This document shows, one piece after another, positions 40,991 through 49,836 of a DNA stretch of 61,035 nucleotides. Positions within the stretch are counted from its first letter, which is position 1, and each line of letters opens with the position of its first letter. This stretch comes from Salegentibacter salarius. Its GTDB lineage: Bacteria > Bacteroidota > Bacteroidia > Flavobacteriales > Flavobacteriaceae. The notes below the pieces were generated by a model. It was not told where the DNA came from. It saw nothing but the letters and a program-made list of their open reading frames with translations, and ran no database searches. The stretch covers positions 1-61,035 of the forward strand of contig NZ_FVZF01000025.1 of the NCBI RefSeq assembly GCF_900168265.1. The letters are read 5' to 3'. The translations under genes and the position numbers were made by a program.

Positions 40991-43900
40991 CTATTTTTCA
41001 ACCTTTTCGAATAAGTAATAACCGCCACCTTTATCCCAGCTGCAGAAAATTATAGTATTCCCATTTTTTGAAACTCCTATGCCCCGAGGCTCTGCACCAT
41101 TAACCTCAGGTAATTCTAAAGTCCACATTTGCTGTTTTTCTTCATTTCTATAGTGAATACTCGAAGGCGAAATTCCGCTAGAACGTACAGCGGCATAAAT
41201 GGCATTATCTACAACCTGTATTGCACTAGAGCCTGCAGAAATGCTGGTAATATCCTCCTTCTTAGTATAGTCTTTAGCATTTTCGCTGCTATAAACCTGG
41301 ATCTTAGGGCTGCCAGGATCGGGGAAAAAGAGTGTTTTGCCATCCTGAGTCATATCAAAAGTTCGCGATAAATTTCTATCTTTTAGCTCAAGAATTCTTA
41401 GCAGTTTAAAAGTTTCTCCTTGCTGTTTTAGTACATAGTTTGGATCTTCTCCAAAGAGCGACATCGCGTATATTTCTCCATTTTTAGCTGCGCGTGGTGC
41501 TGTAATTGCTCGTGCGCCTTTAGGTGCTTCCCAAACAGCAAGCCCTTTCCCGGTTTTCGCATCAATCTTAATTAATCTGCGGTTAATTCCCGCTAAAATA
41601 TTTCCGTCTAAATCTACTCCAATTCCGTTGACAGGATTTAGATTATAGACTTCGCCATTTATCTCTACTGAAGTTAAGGGTGAAAAATCTGTTTCTTTAT
41701 TATTTGAATCTTGAATAATCAACCCACGGTTGTAATCAGCCAGCCATAGTTTGCCTTCGTGATCCCATTCGGCGCCATAGCCAGCACCAGATTCAGCTAT
41801 TTTTCCTTTAAAGGTATATTTCGGAGCGGGTATTTGCGCAAGATCATCTAAGGCTTCATTAGTTTTCATCAAATTTAATGCAGTAGGAGCAGAGTAGGAA
41901 AAATTGCTACCGTCACTTGCCAACACACGATGGTAAAAGCTTACCTGTTCACCAATTTCAGAATCTTCAAGGAGGTCATACCATTGTTTTTCTGTCATTT
42001 TCAAACTGGTTTCCCTACCTGTTTTTTTTTGAAGAATTATTTCTGAAAAATTCTTATTAGGTGAAAGTTGATAGATATAACTTACAAAATCCCCGTTTTC
42101 ATCTAAGGCCTGGCTCCATTTTATTTCGTAGAGTGCCTCAATATCGCGTACTGCATAGGTGTTCTTCGAGTAATGAGAAGTGATTTGGGCAGGTTCTGGT
42201 AATTTATTTTGAACCGGTAATAATTGCGCTCTCAAACTTCCTTTTTCGGTATCTATTTGAATATAGATACCACCAAAATTCAGATAGCTCTTAATTTCTT
42301 CAGTAAGTTTTAGTTCAGCAGAAAAGTCACCACTTCCGGAAGAAGATGCTTTGAACTTCACTTCTTTCAGCAATTCGCCCTTTTCGGTATGCCTTCCCTT
42401 ATAAATACCTATGGGTTTTTCATCAGAAAATTTAGAAGTTATATTGAAATAACTTCCTGAAATTTGAAGTTTATTGTTTTTAATTTTAGCTTCCACCTGG
42501 GCTATACCGGCAACATCTTGAACTTTAGAATTTAAAGAAGATAGGAAAGCTTTAAATTTTTGACTATCCGGGATATCCCTGCGCAACATGTAGCCATTTA
42601 CACCTATCATTGCAGAAGGTAAAGTCTTTTCTTCAAATAAGCTCATCTCTGCAGCTTTGTCTTTTTTTATATCATAAGTACTATAAACAATAGAATCTTT
42701 TGAATTAAAAATATCCATAATCGTTATAGTATTTACGGGTTCTCGGCTCTGGGTTAACCAGGAACGAGGGCCGGAACCGGCAGCACCCGTGTTTAAGAAT
42801 TCCACTTTTCCTCTTTTCCCCGGGTAATAAGCATGCTGGTGCCCGCTTATATAGGTCTTCACCTTGTATTTTTCAAGAAGATGCTGGAGTTCTTTAGCAT
42901 TTTCGAGTACATTACCTTTTGAATCTCTTTCCTGGGCTACGCTGTAAAGTGGCATATGGCCTATTAGAAATCTATTTGGTGCATTCTTAGCTTCAGGGGT
43001 TTGAAATTGTTCTTTCAGCCATTCAAGGTTTTCTTCGGTGATCTTTGAAGAAGAAGCCTCCCAGGAAACAAAAAAGTTGTTTTTGGCTATAAACGAATAG
43101 TAGTTCGGGAAATTAGAATCATCTATGAAATGCAGACCCGTTTTATCAATATTTTCTTTCCAAAAATTTTTGGCAAATTTATGTTCTACAGGATAGCTTC
43201 TAGGGCCGTCATGATTGCCCAGGGTAAAAGCAAAGGGAATTTTTTCTTTATGAAGGGGATCTATAATATGTTCTTTAAAACCATCCCACATTTTTTGTAG
43301 TTGAGTTGTTTCAGAAACTCCCATTCCCGCTACCATATCGCCACCACAGATCACTAAATCTGGTTGCCAAATCTTTGGAATTCTATTTATTATGCTATCT
43401 ACCTGCCACTCGTAATTGGCAGCGCCCAACCCGGAATTTAAATCTGAAATTACAGCGATACGTAAATCTCCGCGTTTGGGTAGTACTGGAGAATCTTTTT
43501 TAGCGACTAATCTTATAGCATCTGCTATAAATTTTCCTTTAGTAGCTCCAATAATCTCCAGGGTATCTCTGGGGCCAATTTCAAAATTGTCCAATACATT
43601 CCATTTTCCTAAATTATTGAGAGATTTTTGATTAATGCTAAGGGTATCGCTTTTGCCTTCGGTATGTAGAATGTAATTTACACGTTCAGAATTATTTTGA
43701 GTGTTTACGGTGAACCAGGAGGCTAGTTGGTAATTATTTCGCTCAATACCTTCAAAAGTATAGAATGCCTTATTTATTTTGTTTGAAGTGGCTACCCGGG
43801 AGGCGCTCTCGCCATAATAATTAACCTGGTTCGAGCTGTTCCAAATTCCTGTTTCAGAATAATTCCTGTCTTCGGTATCAAAGATGATTGGTTTTGGACG

Positions 43901-44785
43901 TTGCGGCACCTGGGTTTCAGCGATTACTAAAGCTCCCGCATTCTTCCTTAAACTATTCCGATTTCCGCCGGTAATATCTGCAGGAATATTTACCACCTCG
44001 TTGGCAGCAACCATAGCCGAAGATCCACCACCATCTAGATTTACTGCATCTTTAGCACCAACATCTAACATTAATTGCGCTAATTCGCCTAAACTTACCC
44101 CGGTACTGGCTTCCTGCCGCCCATCAACCACCATCATAATTAGGGTGTTTTTGTCTTTGTAGCCAATGGCACTTCGCGGATGCCGGTCTAAATGGCTTCC
44201 TTTAAACCCTTCTTCTTTATCGGTTACATTTATTTTTCCGTTTTTCAATAAAACCGGCCCGCCACCAACTGCCTGACTTACATTCCAAATTTCTGAAGCT
44301 GAATTAATATCTGGTGAGACCAATTTCATTGGAATATTATTTTTCCCTGAATTCACCCAGGCGATCTCCGGTTCTCCGTTTTTCATTCCAAATGCACCCC
44401 GGGAAATTTTACCGTTCGGTCCCGGCGCAATAACCTCCCCATCCTGAATAATAGTGCTTACCGAAGAGTTTGAAGCAAAATATCCGCCGTTTATAGCCAA
44501 AATCCCATTTCCTCTGTTATAAGTTTCTTTAGTAGTTTCCCTAATGGTATTACTGCCAATAGAGCGTAATTTTAGATTTTCGTCACTTAAGTCTATGAGA
44601 GCATACATTGCTCTTACGGGCTTATTATCGAGTAAAGTTCCATAAGCGTCATAAATCTTTATGGATGCCGGTAGGTTAATGTTTAGATCTTTTCTTGGCT
44701 GCCAGTTAAGGTTTATTTCCTGGGCTTGCAGGGGTAAAAAAAGTAAAAGACCTAAAATGCTAATGATTAATTTAGGTGCTTTCAT
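40991..44785 (-). CDS. Giant multidomain phosphodiester glycosidase/metallophosphoesterase
   Basis: A 1264-residue exported protein (signal ending LPLQAQ, about 22). Domains in order: NAGPA/DUF2233 phosphodiester glycosidase (about 30 to 295; GILAINGGYFA and VNLDGGGSSAMV); a golvesin/xanthan-lyase-like beta domain (about 300 to 430); calcineurin-like metallophosphoesterase (about 440 to 690; SDLN, GGDMV, LGNHDG, GHMPLY, SGHQHAYYPG); a CHRD-like domain (about 735 to 860); fibronectin III (about 865 to 975); a C-terminal beta-propeller (about 985 to 1264). The first enzyme class removes sugars linked by phosphodiester bonds; the second could then take the phosphate. Wall teichoic acid or phospho-modified glycan is a plausible target. 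The domain assignments beyond the two enzymes are tentative. Confidence 0.82.
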   Translation of the reverse strand: MKAPKLIISILGLLLFLPLQAQEINLNWQPRKDLNINLPASIKIYDAYGTLLDNKPVRAMYALIDLSDENLKLRSIGSNTIRETTKETYNRGNGILAINGGYFASNSSVSTIIQDGEVIAPGPNGKISRGAFGMKNGEPEIAWVNSGKNNIPMKLVSPDINSASEIWNVSQAVGGGPVLLKNGKINVTDKEEGFKGSHLDRHPRSAIGYKDKNTLIMMVVDGRQEASTGVSLGELAQLMLDVGAKDAVNLDGGGSSAMVAANEVVNIPADITGGNRNSLRKNAGALVIAETQVPQRPKPIIFDTEDRNYSETGIWNSSNQVNYYGESASRVATSNKINKAFYTFEGIERNNYQLASWFTVNTQNNSERVNYILHTEGKSDTLSINQKSLNNLGKWNVLDNFEIGPRDTLEIIGATKGKFIADAIRLVAKKDSPVLPKRGDLRIAVISDLNSGLGAANYEWQVDSIINRIPKIWQPDLVICGGDMVAGMGVSETTQLQKMWDGFKEHIIDPLHKEKIPFAFTLGNHDGPRSYPVEHKFAKNFWKENIDKTGLHFIDDSNFPNYYSFIAKNNFFVSWEASSSKITEENLEWLKEQFQTPEAKNAPNRFLIGHMPLYSVAQERDSKGNVLENAKELQHLLEKYKVKTYISGHQHAYYPGKRGKVEFLNTGAAGSGPRSWLTQSREPVNTITIMDIFNSKDSIVYSTYDIKKDKAAEMSLFEEKTLPSAMIGVNGYMLRRDIPDSQKFKAFLSSLNSKVQDVAGIAQVEAKIKNNKLQISGSYFNITSKFSDEKPIGIYKGRHTEKGELLKEVKFKASSSGSGDFSAELKLTEEIKSYLNFGGIYIQIDTEKGSLRAQLLPVQNKLPEPAQITSHYSKNTYAVRDIEALYEIKWSQALDENGDFVSYIYQLSPNKNFSEIILQKKTGRETSLKMTEKQWYDLLEDSEIGEQVSFYHRVLASDGSNFSYSAPTALNLMKTNEALDDLAQIPAPKYTFKGKIAESGAGYGAEWDHEGKLWLADYNRGLIIQDSNNKETDFSPLTSVEINGEVYNLNPVNGIGVDLDGNILAGINRRLIKIDAKTGKGLAVWEAPKGARAITAPRAAKNGEIYAMSLFGEDPNYVLKQQGETFKLLRILELKDRNLSRTFDMTQDGKTLFFPDPGSPKIQVYSSENAKDYTKKEDITSISAGSSAIQVVDNAIYAAVRSSGISPSSIHYRNEEKQQMWTLELPEVNGAEPRGIGVSKNGNTIIFCSWDKGGGYYLFEKVEK

Positions 44786-44804
44786 AACGATAAAATTTAG
44801 GAGG

Positions 44805-45392
44805 TTATCTTAATTGAGGTAATTTTTGATATAGGTTGCTACCGGGACAACTGGTCTCGGCCTGGTCTTTATGGCCGCTAATTGTGTTACGGGAAATATC
44901 GTATTCGCTAGAAATATAGGAGATAAGCTCTTTTAAACTTTCCCATTGTTGAGGTAGTACTTTTTCGTTGTTAAAATCCCCTTCTACTACAATTAGTACG
45001 TGACCTTCAAGGTTGTAATCAGTATTAGAATTCCCCTGGAAGTTTATATTCCTTCCTTCAGCAATTTTACCATTGGTTGCGATATAAAAATGGTAAGGAA
45101 CATCTGCCCAGGCTTTTTTAATGCTCCCATCGGCCATCGGAGAATCTTTTTGAGAGAAATTTTGCAATGCCTGCAGTTTCTTTTCGATAGAAAGCTGCGG
45201 TTTTTGAGGCATCCCGGTATGGTGAATAGTTATGAATTGCGGTTTATGCGACTTCATTTCCATAACTGGTTTTTTTGCATTCCAATCTTCTCTTTGAAGC
45301 ATAGCTAATTCATTTTCAGAATTTTGTTGAGCAAAAAGTGAAAAGCTACTGAAAATCAAAACAAGTAAAATGAACTTACCTATATGACTCAT
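44805..45392 (-). CDS. N-acetylmuramoyl-L-alanine amidase, PGRP/T7-lysozyme type
   Basis: A 195-residue exported zinc amidase (signal ending LFAQ, about 22) that cuts between MurNAc and L-Ala. Zinc ligands are the first histidine in IHHTG, the histidine in SGHKDQAE and the cysteine in TSCPGSNLYQKL, the His-His-Cys set of peptidoglycan-recognition proteins and T7 lysozyme. The tyrosine in DVPYHFYIATNGKIAEG is the usual active-site residue. It is the middle gene of a minus-strand run ending with the giant glycosidase (19-base gap). It would create denuded glycan for the DigH-like enzyme. Confidence 0.9.
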   Translation of the reverse strand: MSHIGKFILLVLIFSSFSLFAQQNSENELAMLQREDWNAKKPVMEMKSHKPQFITIHHTGMPQKPQLSIEKKLQALQNFSQKDSPMADGSIKKAWADVPYHFYIATNGKIAEGRNINFQGNSNTDYNLEGHVLIVVEGDFNNEKVLPQQWESLKELISYISSEYDISRNTISGHKDQAETSCPGSNLYQKLPQLR

Positions 45393-45440
45393 AAGATTGC
45401 CTTATTTAATTTTTAAATCCTTTTTTCTGAAAAAAAGTGC

Positions 45441-46379
45441 TTACAAATACTTCTTATGCAATTGGTAAAGCACTTTTAGATTGTGCTTACCAAAAGGCTG
45501 TTCTAAATCTTCCTGGATAAAATGAAGTTTAAAGGCGCTCTTTGCAGCTTCAAGATCTGAAGTGTCATAACCTATAATTTTAAGGGCATTTTCAATATTG
45601 AAATCGGCCGGAATTACTTCAGGAAAAACCAATTTATCTATAAAAGGAATTCGGGTATTTAGCCGGCTGTTGAGGTGAATCGCCAAAGGATTCGGATTAA
45701 AAAATTCGGCTTCCAGTTTTAAATTTTCTACTTCTGCCTCATCATACCATAGCCCAAAACCTTCTTCGGCCAGCCGTTTCCAGGGGAAGTTTGCATTGGG
45801 ATCTACTTTTCTTGATGGTGCAATATCAGAATGGCCTATAAAATTTTCGGCGGGAATATTGTATTTTTCTTTAATTTCGCTTAGCAATTCTACCAGGCTA
45901 ATAATCTGTAATTCGGTAAATTCTTCTTTACCATTATTATCAATTTCGATCCCCAGAGAAGAAGAATTTAAATCGGTATTGTTGCCCCATTTGCCAATAC
46001 CACCGTGCCAGGCCCTAAGGTAATCGTTAAGCATATGATAGATTTCGCCATTTTTGGCGATCACGTAATGTGAGCTTACTTGTGTTCTAGGCAGGGTAAA
46101 AGTATTTAAAGTTTGCCCTACAGAATCTTGCGCAGTGTGATGTATAACCACATAATTTGGCTTGCGCATATTAAAATTAGTAGTTCCTACCCAGTATTCA
46201 CCATAATTGAGTGCGGATTCGTTTTGGTTTTCCCGGGTAGGGAACTGCTGTAACTGTTTACTATAATTTTTTACCTGCTTTTTATAGACCCTATTGGTTT
46301 TAGCGTAAGGGTTAGAACTACAGGAAGTAATTATACTTCCTATTAACAGCATTATATAAAGCGGGTAAAGACTTCTCAT
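45441..46379 (-). CDS. N-acetylmuramoyl-L-alanine amidase lipoprotein, AmiD/AmpD type
   Basis: A 312-residue lipoprotein (IGSIITSCSSN, acylated Cys20) with an Amidase_2 domain at about 70 to 230. Zinc ligands are in VIHHTAQ, IGHSDIAP and the aspartate of SRKVDPNANFPW, the His-His-Asp set of AmpD and AmiD. SSLGIEIDNNG is also conserved. The C-terminus (about 230 to 312) is a helical peptidoglycan-binding-like region as in AmiD. AmiD of E. coli is an outer-membrane lipoprotein that trims muropeptides. It starts two bases after the nagB-like stop, so co-transcription is nearly certain. Confidence 0.92.
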   Translation of the reverse strand: MRSLYPLYIMLLIGSIITSCSSNPYAKTNRVYKKQVKNYSKQLQQFPTRENQNESALNYGEYWVGTTNFNMRKPNYVVIHHTAQDSVGQTLNTFTLPRTQVSSHYVIAKNGEIYHMLNDYLRAWHGGIGKWGNNTDLNSSSLGIEIDNNGKEEFTELQIISLVELLSEIKEKYNIPAENFIGHSDIAPSRKVDPNANFPWKRLAEEGFGLWYDEAEVENLKLEAEFFNPNPLAIHLNSRLNTRIPFIDKLVFPEVIPADFNIENALKIIGYDTSDLEAAKSAFKLHFIQEDLEQPFGKHNLKVLYQLHKKYL

Positions 46380-46381
46380 TT

Positions 46382-48304
46382 TTAATCAAATTTCCATTTT
46401 ACGAAAGCTTCCATAGCTTCATAGTTTGCTAGTCCCAAAGAGTGGTAGCTCTCTGCGGTTTCGCGATTTCTTTCTTCTGCACGTACCCAAAATTCCCTTT
46501 CATCATCACCGGGAAATACAGGTCTGTCTTTTTGTGATTGATGCTGATAAATAGCATGTCTTTTACGCTGAACCTCCATAGGGGAAAGCGGTACGGCCAT
46601 TTCTATTTCATGAACATCAAATTCCTGCCATGCGCCGCGGTACATCCATAACCAGCAGTCTTTAGTCCAGGATTCGGTTTTTCTAAGTCTTTTCATAGCT
46701 TCCAGGATTATTCGGAAACATACGATATGGGTACCGTGAGGATCGGCAAAATCACCTGCAGCAAAAACCTGGTGTGGTTTTACTTCTTTTAAAAGCTCCA
46801 TTGTAAGTTCCACATCCTTCTCGGTAACCGGGCTTTTTACACGCTTTCCGGTTTCGTAGAATGGCAAAGCCATAAAATGGATGTTCTTATCTTTTAATCC
46901 GGCGTAACGAGCTCCTGCGATCGCTTCAGATTTTCTAATAAAAGCTTTTACGTCCCTTATTTCATCTAAGTCTATATCGTTTGGTTCTTTTTTCTCAATA
47001 AAAGCCCGCATTTTCTCATAAGTAGCTTCTAGGCTTTCGGTGTCTTCTCCTGTACTTTTCTTAAAATCTATGGCAAATTCTACATACCGAAGAACATCTG
47101 TATCCCAAACGGCCGTGTTTCCCGAAGTTTGGTAAGCCACATGAACATCGTGTCCCTGGTCTACAAGCCTAATAAAAGTTCCTCCCATAGAGATTACATC
47201 ATCATCTGGGTGTGGAGAGAAAATAATAGAACGTTTTTTTGCAGGGCTTTTTCGCTCCGGGCGTTGAGAATCGTCGGCATTTGGTTTTCCTCCTGGCCAA
47301 CCAGTTATACTGTGCTGTAACTGGTTAAAGACATCTATATTAATATCGTAGGCAGGACCTTGCTCGGTGGCAAGTTGCGCCATTCCGTTATTGTTATAAT
47401 CTTCATCGGTAAGCTTAAGGATAGATTTTCCTACTTCTGAAGAAAGCCAGATTACCGCTTTTTTAATCAGTGCTTTATCCCAGGTGCAATCTTTTACTAA
47501 CCATGGTGTATCAAACCTTGTTAATTCTGAAGCAGCATCTTCATCCAAAATAAATTCAACATTATCTGAAAGTTGAAGATAAGTTGCAGGGACATTACCA
47601 GACATTTCTCCTTCCACAGCTTTTTTAATGATAGGAGCTTTTTTCTTACTCCAGGCCATCAAAATAATTTCGCGTGCTTTAAAAATGGTACCAATTCCCA
47701 TAGTTATGGCTTTGGTAGGCACATTTTCTTTACCACCAAAGTCTCTAGATGCATCACGGCGGGTTAGATCGTCTAAAGTAACCAGTCGCGTACCAGAATT
47801 TGGAGCAGATCCCGGCTCGTTAAAACCAATATGACCGGTTCTACCAATTCCAAGTAACTGTAGATCTAATCCACCAACGGCGCCAATTTTATTTTCGTAA
47901 GCAAGGCAATAATCAGTAATTTCTTCCTTGGCAAGCGTACCGTCTGGAATATGAATATTATCTCTTTTTATATCTATATGATTAAAAAGATTTTCATCCA
48001 TAAACTTCACATAACTCTGCTTGGCATCCGGTAGCATTGGATAATACTCATCCAGGTTAAAAGTGATCACGTTTTTAAAACTCAATCCTTCTTCCTTATG
48101 CATTCTAATTAGTTCTTCATATACTTCTACAGGAGTTGCTCCCGTAGCAAGCCCAAGCACGGCATTTTCATGATTTTCCTGCTTGCGGCGAATTAGATCT
48201 GCAATTCGTTTAGCTACCTTTTTGGAAGCAATATGTTCATCTTCATAAACTTTTACCGGTAGTTTTTCAAAACGTGTTTCTTCTAAAAGATTTAATCTTG
48301 CCAT
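46382..48304 (-). CDS. nagB: Glucosamine-6-phosphate deaminase fused to a PIG-L domain
   Basis: A 640-residue cytoplasmic fusion. Residues 1 to about 275 are NagB, which turns GlcN 6-phosphate into fructose 6-phosphate and ammonia: LGLATGATPVEVY, TFNLDEYYP (general base region) and GIGRTGHIGFNEPGS. Residues about 355 to 640 are a PIG-L/LmbE deacetylase domain with an intact metal motif, HPDDD (His365, Asp367, Asp368), and a downstream DPHGTH. The fusion is known in Bacteroidota. The second domain might remove the acetyl group of GlcNAc 6-phosphate, replacing a missing NagA, but this is inference. The gene follows the ROK regulator by 29 bases. Confidence 0.92.
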   Translation of the reverse strand: MARLNLLEETRFEKLPVKVYEDEHIASKKVAKRIADLIRRKQENHENAVLGLATGATPVEVYEELIRMHKEEGLSFKNVITFNLDEYYPMLPDAKQSYVKFMDENLFNHIDIKRDNIHIPDGTLAKEEITDYCLAYENKIGAVGGLDLQLLGIGRTGHIGFNEPGSAPNSGTRLVTLDDLTRRDASRDFGGKENVPTKAITMGIGTIFKAREIILMAWSKKKAPIIKKAVEGEMSGNVPATYLQLSDNVEFILDEDAASELTRFDTPWLVKDCTWDKALIKKAVIWLSSEVGKSILKLTDEDYNNNGMAQLATEQGPAYDINIDVFNQLQHSITGWPGGKPNADDSQRPERKSPAKKRSIIFSPHPDDDVISMGGTFIRLVDQGHDVHVAYQTSGNTAVWDTDVLRYVEFAIDFKKSTGEDTESLEATYEKMRAFIEKKEPNDIDLDEIRDVKAFIRKSEAIAGARYAGLKDKNIHFMALPFYETGKRVKSPVTEKDVELTMELLKEVKPHQVFAAGDFADPHGTHIVCFRIILEAMKRLRKTESWTKDCWLWMYRGAWQEFDVHEIEMAVPLSPMEVQRKRHAIYQHQSQKDRPVFPGDDEREFWVRAEERNRETAESYHSLGLANYEAMEAFVKWKFD

Positions 48305-48333
48305 AGTTTTTAGCTGATTATTGATTTTATTAT

Positions 48334-49620
48334 TTAGCTGATATGCGATTTCACCAGGCTCACCTGGTCTTTAAAAATATCGTCCATAACTGCAATAGTG
48401 CCGCCGTATAAGCTGGAATTCGCTCCAAGGGTAGAAAGTTCTATTTGGGTGCGTTCCTTAAGTTGCATCATGCAGTAGGTATTCATAGATTGCTGAATTG
48501 GGGTGGTGATAAACTGTTTTGCTTCGGCTATTTTCCCTTCTAAAATCACCAATTCAGGGTTAAATATTTGGATTAGAATGGCGATGCCTTTTCCGAGTTT
48601 AATTCCTATTTCAGAAAGCACGTTTATCGCAAATTGATCTCCGCGATTTGCGGCATCTATAATAGTTTCTGGCTCCAGTTTTTCTAATTCTTCTTTTTTA
48701 AGACTATTTAAAACCGAAGTTTGCCCGGCTTTTAAACCTTCTTTTGTTTTTCTAACCAGTGCGAGTCCCGAAGCTTCTGTTTCCAGGCAACCGCGTTTTC
48801 CGCAGTGGCAAAGCAATCCGTCTTCGGTCATGGGGATATGCCCAAATTCGCCGGCAAATCCAGATTCTCCCGAGTGCATTCTTCCGCCCATAATAATGCC
48901 CAGGCCAATACCCCAATCCATAGAGATTACCAGGACGTTGTTTTTATTTTTGGCAGTACCAAATCGGAATTCTGCTAAACAGGCACTCTTAGCATCATTT
49001 AAAATGGCCACCGGTTTTTTAAATTTTTTCTCGAACTTTAATTTAAGCGATTCTGGTTCCTGTTCACTTAAATAATAGGTGAAGTTTTTACCCGCTTCGG
49101 CCGAAACCAATCCCGGCATGCTAATGCCTACACCCATAACCTGGTCTAGCTTTATTTTTGCTTCTTTAAGCAATTCCTGGCTCCATTCATATAAAAGATC
49201 TACAATATTAGAATCTGTAGAAATTTCTGATGGCCACGATTTTTCGTGAAGTATGGTGTGATTATTATCAATAATTGCCAACTTAATCCTAAAACGTTCT
49301 ATATGAATGCTCACCACAAAAAATGAGTTTTCAATCAATCCGTAAAGATCTGGTTTCCTGCCTCCTTCAGACTTCCCTCGGCCCTTTTTTATGACTATGC
49401 CTTCTTCAATAAGTTGATTTAAAAGCGCCATGGAAGTGGGTAAGCTTACATTAAAACGTTGGCAAACTTCAGCGTTTGAAGTCTCTCCATTCAGAAATAG
49501 ATGTTTGATGATCTTTAATTTCTGAAGGAATTTTTTTCGCTCTACATTATTAATTTTAGAGAGTTTCTTTTCATCTATAAAAAAATCATGTAGATCTGTA
49601 GGCATAGTGTGAGTTGTCAT
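48334..49620 (-). CDS. ROK-family transcriptional regulator (NagC-like)
   Basis: A 428-residue repressor. An N-terminal winged helix (about 20 to 90; GETSNAEVCQRFNVSLPTSM) precedes a ROK sugar-binding domain. The zinc motif CHCGKRGCLE begins at Cys271. The ATP-binding DxGxT motif expected near residue 110 is replaced by SIHIERFRIKLAIID, so it is a regulator and not a sugar kinase. The ligand is probably GlcNAc or GlcNAc 6-phosphate, as in NagC. It is upstream of the NagB fusion in the same operon and divergent from the NagX-like gene, and probably controls both. Confidence 0.9.
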   Translation of the reverse strand: MTTHTMPTDLHDFFIDEKKLSKINNVERKKFLQKLKIIKHLFLNGETSNAEVCQRFNVSLPTSMALLNQLIEEGIVIKKGRGKSEGGRKPDLYGLIENSFFVVSIHIERFRIKLAIIDNNHTILHEKSWPSEISTDSNIVDLLYEWSQELLKEAKIKLDQVMGVGISMPGLVSAEAGKNFTYYLSEQEPESLKLKFEKKFKKPVAILNDAKSACLAEFRFGTAKNKNNVLVISMDWGIGLGIIMGGRMHSGESGFAGEFGHIPMTEDGLLCHCGKRGCLETEASGLALVRKTKEGLKAGQTSVLNSLKKEELEKLEPETIIDAANRGDQFAINVLSEIGIKLGKGIAILIQIFNPELVILEGKIAEAKQFITTPIQQSMNTYCMMQLKERTQIELSTLGANSSLYGGTIAVMDDIFKDQVSLVKSHIS

Positions 49621-49630
49621 AATTTAAAAT

Positions 49631-49660
49631 AAAAGCATTAACAGTTAAATTTAAGCTTTT
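49631..49660. promoter_or_regulatory. Candidate ROK operator in the divergent gap
   Basis: An interrupted inverted repeat AAAAGC..TTAA / TTTAAGCTTTT, 11 bases upstream of the ROK start, in the 216-base gap shared with the NagX-like gene. The sequence is AT-rich, so chance symmetry is possible. Confidence 0.35.
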
Positions 49661-49836
49661 AAAAAAATGAATTTATTTTGAATTTAAAAGTATATAAAAA
49701 AATTATTTTCAGAAATACTTTTTCTATTTTTTTATAAAAGATTGATTATTTAATCGAAATTTATATTTTTATGGAATAATTAAGAAGTCTAATTTTTATA
49801 TCCAGCAACCTAAATTTAGGATTACTCTAAACGAAG

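Noticed and set aside
48305-48333. A glmS-type riboswitch or ribozyme before the nagB fusion
   Set aside because: The gap is only 29 bases, too short for such a structure, and no conserved core is visible.
48334-49620. ROK protein as the missing MurNAc or GlcNAc kinase
   Set aside because: It has an N-terminal winged helix and lacks the DxGxT ATP-binding motif.
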